A DNA stretch of 7,943 nt from Micrococcaceae bacterium (lineage in GTDB: Bacteria; Actinomycetota; Actinomycetes; Actinomycetales; Micrococcaceae), in NCBI GenBank assembly GCA_003486025.1, contig DNHA01000019.1:1-7943 (forward strand), given 5' to 3'. Of the stretch, positions 1 to 5,372 are shown one piece after another. The position numbers and the translations under genes were made by a program. Position 1 is the stretch's first letter; every line of letters starts with the position of its first letter. The notes beneath the pieces are model-generated. The model had not been told where the DNA came from. It saw only the letters and a list, made by a program, of their open reading frames with translations, and made no database searches.

Positions 1-204
1 CAGCAACGTGCGCCATCCCACGGGCTTATAACGAACTAAGGTGCCGATGGCCGGGCCTTCATCATCAACACCGAAGTCCAACGTCGTGTATTCGAATCCT
101 TCACCTAAGGGATCTGGGACCCATTGGCCGGGTTCTGTGGTGTCGGCGAAATCTGGCCATTGCCCGCTGGATGAGTACGTTGAGCCCTTCATGTCTTGAA
201 GCAT
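1..204 (-). CDS. Probable alpha/beta hydrolase, N-terminal part (runs off left edge)
   Basis: This is an open reading frame of 68 codons on the minus strand. It starts with ATG at 204-202 and continues past the left edge without a stop. A GAGG Shine-Dalgarno core (213-210) lies 5 nt before the start; a second in-frame ATG at 192-190 has no comparable site. The visible protein starts MLQDMKGSTYSSSG and contains W-P-D-x-L-G-x-G-F-E (about residues 29-38), then T-x-D-F-G-x-D-D-E-G-P and G-T-L-V-R-Y (about 54-59). From memory this resembles the N-terminal lead-in of actinobacterial alpha/beta hydrolases (serine aminopeptidase/lysophospholipase-like), in which a V-H-G oxyanion motif follows shortly after. 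That part, with the nucleophile elbow and catalytic triad, lies outside the window, so the substrate cannot be judged. The gene is divergent from pyrD, with 49 bp between the starts. The reading frame is secure; the family call is moderate. Confidence 0.6.
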   Translation of the reverse strand, partial: MLQDMKGSTYSSSGQWPDFADTTEPGQWVPDPLGEGFEYTTLDFGVDDEGPAIGTLVRYKPVGWRTLL

Positions 205-253
205 ACCGACCTCAAGTTGTCTGTTTGGGGATCTTCGCGGGAAACTATTAACC

Positions 254-1318
254 ATGCGCATTTATCCTCTGGTCTTCAAGCATGTTTTCACCAAGATGGA
301 TCCTGAAAAGGCCCACTATTTTGCTTTTGACGCCATCAAGCTCGCGCAACGCGTAGGTTTGACCAAGGCAGCCCGAAAGTTTTTTGCCCCCGACCCCAAG
401 CTTCGCCGCACCGTGATGGGCATTGATTTTCCTTCGCCGTTTGGTCTGGCGGCAGGGTTTGATAAAGGTGCCACCGGAATTTTGGCGCTCAGTGACATCG
501 GGTTCGGACATGTGGAGATCGGTACCGTCACCGGTCAAGCCCAGCCGGGTAATGAATTGCCTCGGCTATTCCGCTTGGTCGAAGACCGCGCGGTCATTAA
601 CCGCATGGGCTTTAACAATGAAGGTGCTGAAACCGTCGCAGCACGCGTTGCTACTGCACGCCAGCAGCTGAAGGCCGACTACACCGGTACTCGTCCGGTC
701 ATCGGTGTGAATATCGGTAAAACCAAATTGGTTGAACTCGAAGATGCCATCGGCGACTACCTTGAATCCACCCGCCAGCTGGCAAACCACGCAGATTACC
801 TAGTCGTCAATGTCTCCAGTCCCAATACCCCGGGCTTAAGGCTGTTGCAGAGTGTTGAGTCCTTGCGCCCGCTGCTGCGTGCAGTGGGAGAGCTCGCCGA
901 TCAAGTCGCCGGGCGTCACCTGCCGTTGCTGGTGAAAATAGCACCCGACTTGAGCGACGAAGATGTGGCCGATGTTGCGAAATTGGCAACCGAGCTCAAT
1001 TTGGACGGAATTATTGCCACCAATACGACTATTACGCGCGACGGACTAAACAGCGATTCTGCACGAGTGGAAGAAATCGGTGCCGGTGGGCTTTCCGGAG
1101 CACCGTTAAAACGTCGATCATTGGAAGTATTGCGCCAGCTACGTGAGTTGGTTCCTGCGCAAATGACGTTGATTGCCGTTGGCGGCGTGGAGAATGCTGC
1201 CGACGTCAAGGCGCGTCTGGATGCGGGTGCAGATCTGGTTCAGGGTTACACCGCCTTCCTTTATGAAGGTCCTTTCTGGGCTCGTGCCATTAATAAGGAA
1301 CTTGCCCGCAGCCTGTAG
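254..1318 (+). CDS. pyrD: Dihydroorotate dehydrogenase (quinone), class 2
   Basis: This FMN enzyme oxidises (S)-dihydroorotate to orotate, the fourth step of de novo UMP synthesis, and passes the electrons to membrane quinone. The protein has 354 residues, typical of class 2. The N-terminal helical stretch (about residues 1-40: [12 protein letters not shown], then DPEKAH) is the part that associates with the membrane and forms the quinone tunnel in this class. The barrel carries G-L-A-A-G-F-D-K (64-71, FMN-contacting Lys71), N-R-M-G-F-N-N (116-122, substrate and FMN contacts), and [11 protein letters not shown] (186-196). In the last motif the second serine, Ser189, matches the catalytic base of class 2 enzymes; class 1 enzymes use cysteine. 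Further on are V-K-I-A-P-D-L (227-233), T-N-T-T (256-259), A-V-G-G-V (308-312) and Q-G-Y-T-A-F (330-335), which bind FMN and its phosphate. The chosen ATG gives the usual N-terminus; its Shine-Dalgarno is weak (GGGA, 12 nt upstream). It appears monocistronic, ending in a strong hairpin. Confidence 0.96.
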   Translation: MRIYPLVFKHVFTKMDPEKAHYFAFDAIKLAQRVGLTKAARKFFAPDPKLRRTVMGIDFPSPFGLAAGFDKGATGILALSDIGFGHVEIGTVTGQAQPGNELPRLFRLVEDRAVINRMGFNNEGAETVAARVATARQQLKADYTGTRPVIGVNIGKTKLVELEDAIGDYLESTRQLANHADYLVVNVSSPNTPGLRLLQSVESLRPLLRAVGELADQVAGRHLPLLVKIAPDLSDEDVADVAKLATELNLDGIIATNTTITRDGLNSDSARVEEIGAGGLSGAPLKRRSLEVLRQLRELVPAQMTLIAVGGVENAADVKARLDAGADLVQGYTAFLYEGPFWARAINKELARSL

Positions 1319-1336
1319 GACAGCACCTGTGGATGT

Positions 1337-1373
1337 GAATGATCCCCTGAAACTTGGTTTCAGGGGATCATTC
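1337..1373 (+). terminator. Hairpin terminator after pyrD
   Basis: A perfect 17-bp stem (1337-1353 with 1357-1373; core GATCCCCTGAAAC) closes on a 3-nt TTG loop, beginning 18 nt after the pyrD stop codon. The right arm is followed by only a short T-containing stretch (GTTTAAC), so it is less canonical than the terminator after erpA. Position and stem strength still make a transcription end, or a 3' end-stabilising structure, the best reading. Confidence 0.8.
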
Positions 1374-1409
1374 GTTTAACCTGCTAGGCGCTGCCGGAGG
1401 AGGAGCTCA

Positions 1410-1463
1410 ATGCATAGTGGACGTGGCGAGCGGAATTGGTGGGACGAACGGGCACCAGATTAA
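1410..1463 (+). CDS. Candidate 17-residue mini-ORF with Trp-Trp pair
   Basis: ATG at 1410 follows an unusually strong purine-rich ribosome site, GGAGGAGGAG (1396-1405), at good spacing. The frame encodes MHSGRGERNWWDERAPD and stops at TAA 1461-1463. The adjacent Trp9-Trp10 equivalents (residues 10-11 of the peptide) in an N-W-W context recall the Trp-rich leader peptides upstream of actinobacterial trp genes. However, no trp gene or any plus-strand gene lies within 800 bp downstream, and the classic leader-terminator arrangement is not evident. It could be a real small protein, a relict leader, or chance. An upstream segment, CAATGCA (1408-1414, covering the start codon), can pair with TGCATTG (1478-1484). 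No function is proposed. Confidence 0.25.
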   Translation: MHSGRGERNWWDERAPD

Positions 1464-1573
1464 CTCCTTGTATGCGCTGCATTGGACTTTGTATCCCTGT
1501 GTTACAACGAAACGCAATTTGCTCAGGGAAAGTAGCGAAGCCCAAATATTTTAAACCTTGTGAATCGGAGTAC

Positions 1574-1594
1574 AACTTTATAACTTTGTATAAT
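1574..1594 (+). promoter_or_regulatory. Possible promoter: AT-rich tandem repeat and TATAAT
   Basis: Two 8-bp near-copies in tandem, AACTTTAT (1574-1581) and AACTTTGT (1582-1589), run into a perfect -10 hexamer TATAAT (1589-1594). There is no good -35 hexamer 16-19 bp upstream; TTGTGA (1558-1563) is 25 bp away. A transcript starting near 1601 would meet the hairpin at 1637-1661 within about 60 nt, so it could only be a short RNA. AT-rich spacers yield such hexamers by chance, so support is low. Confidence 0.2.
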
Positions 1595-1636
1595 TGAAGA
1601 TAGGTTACTGTTCGCTGCGTTTTCGAGCAATTAAGA

Positions 1637-1661
1637 AGGGCGGACCCGTTGGGTCCGCCCT
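1637..1661 (-). terminator. Hairpin terminator after the DUF3043 gene
   Basis: An 11-bp perfect stem (AGGGCGGACCC, 1637-1647, with 1651-1661) closes on a 3-nt loop, 20 bp beyond the stop codon of the minus-strand DUF3043 gene. Read on the minus strand, the stem is followed by TCTTAATT, a modest T-rich tail. Read on the plus strand the tail is poorer (AGACGATTT), so its main job is probably for the minus-strand gene, though it would also stop plus-strand read-through from the spacer. Confidence 0.75.
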
Positions 1662-1681
1662 AGACGATTTGGACTGCGAGA

Positions 1682-2275
1682 CTAGTCGATATTTGCGCCG
1701 CGCTTAACCTGCGGCTTAGGAAGACGCAGCTTGCGGAACTGCATTCCGCGCATTGCTGCATACATGCGGATTCCACGGTCCATCGAGCCGAATTTGGCGA
1801 CCAATCGACGCTTGAGCAGTATCGTGGTCACAATGAGTTCGATGATCACCAGAGCGATAACGACCGAGAGCGCACCCTGGACGTACATCTGCACGCTGAG
1901 ATTCTGGTTGAAAGTCAGTGACAAGATCAAGAAAGCGAAGATCACGAACATCATGAATTCACTGAACATCCAGCGCGAATCGATGAAGTTGCGGGCATAA
2001 CGCTTCTGCGGGCCCTGGTCACGTGGCATGAGGTAGCGCTCGTCGCCAGTTTCGTTAGCGATACGCAAACGATTCTGCGCTTCGATACGTCGCTGGCGGT
2101 CGGCTTCTTTCGCCGCCTTGCGATCGGTGGGCACCAGCGGACGCTGGCGACTGGCCTGCTGCGCACTGCGCTTCGGAGTCGGACCGGCCTTGCGGCCGTC
2201 CGTTGTTTCAGGAGCCGAGTCTGCCGGCTCTACATTTGCGGGGGATTGAGAGTCATCTTTTTTACGTCCAAACAC
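1682..2275 (-). CDS. DUF3043 family membrane protein
   Basis: The product is a 197-residue actinobacterial protein of unknown function (DUF3043). The N-terminal third is charged and probably cytoplasmic. It carries the family-type stretch G-P-T-P-K-R (31-36) followed by R-P-L-V-P (45-49), and a basic helical segment rich in Arg, Lys and Glu (about 50-72). The motif M-P-R-D-Q-G-P (83-89), then R-N-F-I-D-S-R (95-101), leads into two hydrophobic segments, about 105-123 and 131-153, consistent with a two-helix integral membrane protein. The C-terminal tail is basic (R-K-L-R-L-P-K-P). The start is GTG at 2275-2273 with AGGA (2287-2284) 8 nt upstream; no better in-frame start is seen. It is divergent from the dipeptidase gene with a 69-bp gap and has its own terminator. 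No function can be assigned from sequence. Confidence 0.9.
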   Translation of the reverse strand: MFGRKKDDSQSPANVEPADSAPETTDGRKAGPTPKRSAQQASRQRPLVPTDRKAAKEADRQRRIEAQNRLRIANETGDERYLMPRDQGPQKRYARNFIDSRWMFSEFMMFVIFAFLILSLTFNQNLSVQMYVQGALSVVIALVIIELIVTTILLKRRLVAKFGSMDRGIRMYAAMRGMQFRKLRLPKPQVKRGANID

Positions 2276-2332
2276 GCCCCTATCCTACCGGGTTGTTGGC
2301 TGTCCAGTGGCATTGGCAACCGCGGTCATTGC

Positions 2333-2338
2333 TAGGCT
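2333..2338 (+). promoter_or_regulatory. Likely -10 box of the dipeptidase gene (leaderless)
   Basis: TAGGCT fits the actinobacterial TAnnnT -10 pattern and ends 6 nt before the ATG at 2345. Transcription would therefore begin at or within a base or two of the start codon. No Shine-Dalgarno sequence precedes this ATG, which fits a leaderless mRNA. The -35 region is weak: TTGGCA at 2313-2318 lies only 14 bp upstream of the -10. Confidence 0.5.
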
Positions 2339-2344
2339 GAATAC

Positions 2345-3754
2345 ATGACAATCAATTCTCCAGTCGACAGCTCAAACCATGGCGTCGATGTTACTGCCCT
2401 CAAAAGTCATGTCGAGAAGAACTTTGAGAAGATCCTCGAAGAGCTCAGCTCGCTGGTCGCCATTCCCGGCGTTGCCTGGGAATCATTTGATCCAGCGGAC
2501 CTTGAACGGAGCGCCGAAGCTGTAGCTGCTCTCGCCCGCGAGGCTGGCATGGACACCGTCGAAATCCTGCGTGAAGCAGACGACAACGGCGTCATGGGTG
2601 CCCCCGCGGTGGTTGCCCGCCGCAAGGCCGCCCCCGGCAAGCCAACCATTCTGCTCTATGCACATCACGACGTGCAGCCTCCGGGAAATGACGAAGACTG
2701 GAACACTCCGGCATTTGAAGCCACCCAGGTAGGGGAGCGGCTCTATGGTCGTGGCGCCGCAGACGACAAGGCCGGCATCATGGTTCATATTGCGTCATTG
2801 CGCGCAGTGCTGGAGTCCGTGGCGGACTTCGGCGTGGGCGTCAGCTACTTCTTCGAAGGTGAGGAGGAAGCTGGCTCACCTTCCTTCCGTAACTTCCTCG
2901 AGGCGCATCAGGAAAAGCTCGCAGCCGACGTGATCATCGTGGCCGATTCATCCAACTGGGCGGTGGGTACCCCCGCCCTGACAAGTTCGCTTCGCGGTAT
3001 GGCTGCTGCAGAAATCACCGTCCGCTCCCTGGGTCACGCAGTGCACTCGGGCATGTTTGGCGGTCCGGTGCTCGACGCGCCGATCCTTGCGGCAAAGCTC
3101 ATCGCTTCCTTCCATGACGAAAACGGTTCCGTTGCTGTTTCGGGTCTCGTGGCCAATGACAGCGCCGAAGTCGACTTCGATGAGGCCGAATTCCGCCGCG
3201 ATAGTTCCGTGCTTGACTCGGTGCAACTGGCTGGCACGGGAAAGATCACCGACCGTTTATGGAATAAACCAGCGCTGAGCGTCATTGGAATGGATATGCC
3301 TAGTGTTGACCGCTCGTCAAATACCTTAATTCCGCAGATGCGCTTTAAGGTGTCGATGCGTTTGGCACCAGGACAAGAGCCGCAACAGGCACTGGCTGCG
3401 TTGGAAGCACATGTGAAGTCAGTGGATCTGCGCGGTGCCGAGGTCCAGTTTGTCGCCACCGAAGGCGGAAACGCGTACCAAGCAGATCTTGAAGCGTCGG
3501 CGAACGACACTGCACGTTGGGCGCTCGAGCAGTCGTGGGGAGTCGAGCCGGTCAGCATGGCGCTGGGCGGATCCATTCCTTTCATTGCCGACCTGCTCGA
3601 GGTATTCCCGCAGGCGCAGATCCTGGTTACCGGAGTGGAAGATCCTGATTCGAGAGCGCACTCGGCTAACGAGTCGCTTCATATTGGGGACTTCCAGAAG
3701 GCAATTGTTGCCGAAGCATTGCTTTTGGCACGGATTAACTCGACGGGACTATGA
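2345..3754 (+). CDS. M20 family metallo-dipeptidase
   Basis: This is a cytosolic two-metal (probably zinc) peptidase of family M20, closest in motif style to the carnosinase/CNDP-like dipeptidases that cleave dipeptides for amino acid recovery. The protein has 469 residues, normal for the group. Metal and catalytic residues are all visible: H107-x-D109 (in Y-A-H-H-D-V-Q-P), bridging D140 (G-R-G-A-A-D-D-K-A-G), the general base E174 and ligand E175 (E-G-E-E-E-A-G-S), D201 (V-A-D-S-S-N-W) and H439 (S-R-A-H-S-A-N-E). H234 in H-S-G-M-F-G-G begins the lid/dimerisation domain (about 215-375) and would contact substrate. There is no signal peptide. The actual dipeptide specificity cannot be read from the sequence; relatives include succinyl-diaminopimelate desuccinylase-like enzymes, so the annotation stays at family level. 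It appears to have its own leaderless promoter. Confidence 0.92.
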   Translation: MTINSPVDSSNHGVDVTALKSHVEKNFEKILEELSSLVAIPGVAWESFDPADLERSAEAVAALAREAGMDTVEILREADDNGVMGAPAVVARRKAAPGKPTILLYAHHDVQPPGNDEDWNTPAFEATQVGERLYGRGAADDKAGIMVHIASLRAVLESVADFGVGVSYFFEGEEEAGSPSFRNFLEAHQEKLAADVIIVADSSNWAVGTPALTSSLRGMAAAEITVRSLGHAVHSGMFGGPVLDAPILAAKLIASFHDENGSVAVSGLVANDSAEVDFDEAEFRRDSSVLDSVQLAGTGKITDRLWNKPALSVIGMDMPSVDRSSNTLIPQMRFKVSMRLAPGQEPQQALAALEAHVKSVDLRGAEVQFVATEGGNAYQADLEASANDTARWALEQSWGVEPVSMALGGSIPFIADLLEVFPQAQILVTGVEDPDSRAHSANESLHIGDFQKAIVAEALLLARINSTGL

Positions 3755-3768
3755 ACCGCGTCATATGA

Positions 3769-3799
3769 CGAGAAGATCAAAGAGCATTTTTGATCCTCG
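3769..3799 (+). terminator. Possible weak hairpin after the dipeptidase gene
   Basis: GATCAAA (3775-3781) pairs with TTTGATC (3789-3795) around a 7-nt loop. The stem extends by CGAG (3769-3772) with CTCG (3796-3799) across a 2-nt AA bulge. It lies 15 nt after the dipeptidase stop. There is no T tract after the stem, so intrinsic termination is doubtful. The rest of the 134-bp spacer shows only the erpA ribosome site. Confidence 0.35.
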
Positions 3800-3888
3800 C
3801 GACGTAGTATTGAATCAAGAAAAGATGCCATTTAGCCCGATGCACTTCGGGATGAAGGCGTCACATCAAACAGTATGGGAGGAAAATC

Positions 3889-4263
3889 ATGACTGTAGCC
3901 GTTGACCAGACCGCGGGTGACTCTACCGAGGTGCCAACCCACGAGGTGGCAATTTCCGACGTAGCTGCGCAGAAGGTACGTTCACTTCTTGAGCAGGAAG
4001 GCCGCGATGACCTTCGTTTGCGTATCGCCGTTCAGCCCGGTGGCTGCTCTGGCTTGATTTACCAGCTCTACTTCGATGAGCGCATGCTTGAAGGCGATCA
4101 CGTACGCGATTTTGATGGCGTAGAAGTGGTTGTCGACAAGATGAGCGTGCCGTATCTGTCGGGCGCTTCGATCGATTTCGAAGACACGATTTCCAAGCAG
4201 GGGTTCACCATTGACAACCCTGCCGCATCCGGATCTTGTGCCTGTGGAGATTCCTTCCACTAG
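3889..4263 (+). CDS. erpA: Iron-sulfur cluster insertion protein, A-type (ErpA/HesB-like)
   Basis: This A-type carrier receives Fe-S clusters from the assembly machinery and passes them to apo-proteins in the cytosol. It has 124 residues; after a non-conserved tail of about 17 residues the HesB fold begins at V-A-I-S-D-V-A-A-x-K-V. The three cluster-binding cysteines are present: Cys53 in P-G-G-C-S-G, and Cys117 and Cys119 in the C-terminal C-A-C-G-D-S-F-H. A very good Shine-Dalgarno (GGGAGGA, 3877-3883) sits 5 nt before the ATG. The gene stands alone between a weak hairpin and a strong terminator, but immediately upstream of the cytochrome oxidase genes, an arrangement I recall from other actinobacteria. 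That suggests, without proving, a role in supplying respiratory Fe-S proteins. The exact subtype (ErpA, IscA or SufA) is set by convention rather than by a residue visible here. Confidence 0.92.
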   Translation: MTVAVDQTAGDSTEVPTHEVAISDVAAQKVRSLLEQEGRDDLRLRIAVQPGGCSGLIYQLYFDERMLEGDHVRDFDGVEVVVDKMSVPYLSGASIDFEDTISKQGFTIDNPAASGSCACGDSFH

Positions 4264-4276
4264 GCCACAAGGAACT

Positions 4277-4329
4277 AACGCCGCTGTTTAAACGTTGAAG
4301 AAATTTCTCGTTCAAACAGCGGCGTTTTT
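4277..4329 (+). terminator. Rho-independent terminator after erpA
   Basis: A 13-bp perfect stem, AACGCCGCTGTTT (4277-4289) with its complement at 4314-4326, continues after an A-C mismatch with four further pairs (4291-4294 with 4309-4312). It is followed at once by a run of five T (4325-4329). The hairpin begins 13 nt after the erpA stop. This is the most canonical terminator in the window and separates erpA from the oxidase operon. Confidence 0.9.
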
Positions 4330-4390
4330 CGGTATTCCGGGGTCGAAGAGGGTAAGCTCTACAGAGAGTAGTAAAACTATGTTTCCCTTC

Positions 4391-4434
4391 GTGAGCCACC
4401 TCACCGTGCAACTCGTTTAACCGCGAGGTGACTT
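4391..4434 (+). promoter_or_regulatory. Possible leader hairpins masking the upstream ctaC ribosome site
   Basis: CACCTC (4397-4402) is the exact complement of GAGGTG (4425-4430), which is the Shine-Dalgarno-like sequence 4 nt before the ATG at 4435. An alternative local hairpin, GTGAG (4391-4395) with CTCAC (4400-4404), would use the same left arm and free the ribosome site. The two pairings are mutually exclusive. Both stems are short (6 and 5 bp), so this may be chance. A TAAGCT hexamer at 4353-4358 could serve as the -10 of the operon promoter, but no convincing -35 accompanies it. Confidence 0.25.
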
Positions 4435-4460
4435 ATGAAGACCACATTCTGCACCAACAA

Positions 4461-4470
4461 AGAGGAAGGG
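4461..4470 (+). promoter_or_regulatory. Ribosome binding site favouring the GTG start of ctaC
   Basis: AGAGGAAGGG lies 6 nt before the in-frame GTG at 4477. It is longer and better spaced than the GAGGTG before the ATG at 4435. Starting at the GTG also gives a normal-length N-terminus ahead of the lipoprotein signal, so it decides the preferred start. Confidence 0.6.
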
Positions 4471-4476
4471 CCGTCT

Positions 4477-5367
4477 GTGAGTTCGCAATACCGAACCGGC
4501 AGTCGCGGATCTGCTAAAGCTAAAGTTATTGCTTTGGTCGGCGCCGGCGCATTGCTGCTGACGGGATGTACAGCGGAGGCTAAACGCGGGTGGCTCCCTA
4601 ACGTGGAGCGCGACACCACGAACCACACTGGAGCAATCCAGGATCTATGGGTTCACTCCTGGATCGCCGTAATCATTATCGGTGTGATGACTTGGGGCCT
4701 GATGCTTTGGTGCGTCGTGGCTTATCGTCGTCGCAAGACCGATACCGGCTACCCGCGTCAGCTCAGCTACAACCTGCCATTGGAGATCTTCTACACGGCC
4801 ATTCCTTTGGTCCTTGTTTTGGTCTTCTTTAGCTTCAATAACACCGTTGAGAAGTCAATCAACGCACCCGTAGATTCCGAGGTCGTCGTTGACGTCCGCG
4901 CGAAGCAGTGGTCGTGGGACTTCAACTACAACTACGAGGGCCAGAAGAAGTACTTCGCTGGCGAACAGGCTCACCTGAACACGGATGGCTCGGCAGGCGT
5001 TGAAGAAACTTTGCCTACCCTGTACCTACCTGCAGGTAAGTCGGTAACTCTCGAGCTCAACAGCCGTGACGTTATCCACTCGTTCTGGGTTCCAGCATTC
5101 CTTCAGAAGCTGGATATGATCCCCGGCAAGACCAACCACATTTACCTGACTCCACAGGTTGAAGGTACCTTCGCTGGTAAGTGCGCCGAGCTTTGCGGCG
5201 AGTACCACTCGGAAATGCTCTTCAACGTGAAGGTCGTCAACGACGCCGAATTCAAGGCCCAGCTTGCCAAGATGGAAGATGGCCACATTGGCGAAGAATA
5301 CGACCGTCAGCCCAACAAGGTTAACTCCGTTGTTGTGGAGCACGGCCATGAAGAGGGAGGAAAGTAG
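4477..5367 (+). CDS. ctaC: Cytochrome c oxidase subunit II (aa3 type), lipoprotein
   Basis: Subunit II accepts electrons from cytochrome c (in actinobacteria, the cytochrome cc of the bc1 complex) at its binuclear CuA centre on the outer membrane face and passes them to heme a in CtaD. From the GTG start it has 296 residues (310 from the alternative ATG at 4435). A signal sequence ends in lipobox L-T-G-C with Cys31 as the lipidated residue. Two transmembrane helices follow (about 58-80 and 101-121), then the cupredoxin domain with the aromatic stretch Q-W-S-W-D-F (about 144-149). All CuA ligands are present: His201, Cys236, Glu238, Cys240, His244 and Met247 (H-S-F-W-V-P and C-A-E-L-C-G-x-x-H-x-x-M). 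The C-terminus is His/Glu-rich. It is the first gene of ctaC-ctaD-ctaF; the Shine-Dalgarno of ctaD lies inside its last codons. The start is the main uncertainty. Confidence 0.93.
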   Translation: MSSQYRTGSRGSAKAKVIALVGAGALLLTGCTAEAKRGWLPNVERDTTNHTGAIQDLWVHSWIAVIIIGVMTWGLMLWCVVAYRRRKTDTGYPRQLSYNLPLEIFYTAIPLVLVLVFFSFNNTVEKSINAPVDSEVVVDVRAKQWSWDFNYNYEGQKKYFAGEQAHLNTDGSAGVEETLPTLYLPAGKSVTLELNSRDVIHSFWVPAFLQKLDMIPGKTNHIYLTPQVEGTFAGKCAELCGEYHSEMLFNVKVVNDAEFKAQLAKMEDGHIGEEYDRQPNKVNSVVVEHGHEEGGK

Positions 5368-5372
5368 TCACT

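Larger units (their letters stand above)
1374..1636. other. Intergenic stretch without an established gene
   Basis: This gap lies between the pyrD hairpin and the terminator of the DUF3043 gene. The longer open frames here are not convincing. A 66-codon plus-strand frame starts inside the pyrD hairpin. A 63-codon minus-strand frame (1575-1384) begins with TTG, lacks a Shine-Dalgarno sequence and ends in a serine run that merely mirrors the GGAGGAGGAG purine run. I recognise no RNA gene. The left half holds a strong Shine-Dalgarno plus a 17-codon ORF (listed separately). The right half (about 1540-1615) is distinctly AT-rich and holds a TATAAT hexamer. Confidence 0.6.

Noticed and set aside
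1384..1575. A 63-codon minus-strand frame in the pyrD-DUF3043 spacer, considered as a small gene or gene remnant.
   Set aside because: It has a TTG start without a Shine-Dalgarno, no recognised family, and its final serine run only mirrors the GGAGGAGGAG purine run.
3034..3585. A 183-codon minus-strand open frame within the dipeptidase gene.
   Set aside because: It is a shadow of the dipeptidase coding frame; the product is Ser/Ala/Arg-rich with no known motif, and the plus-strand gene has intact catalytic residues.
3435..3905. A 156-codon plus-strand frame overlapping the dipeptidase end and the erpA start.
   Set aside because: It is an Arg/Ser-rich translation out of frame with two well-supported genes and overlaps the erpA ribosome site.
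4435..4476. Treating the ATG at 4435 as the definitive ctaC start.
   Set aside because: The GTG at 4477 has the better ribosome site and gives the usual short N-terminus before the signal helix. The ATG is kept only as an alternative.
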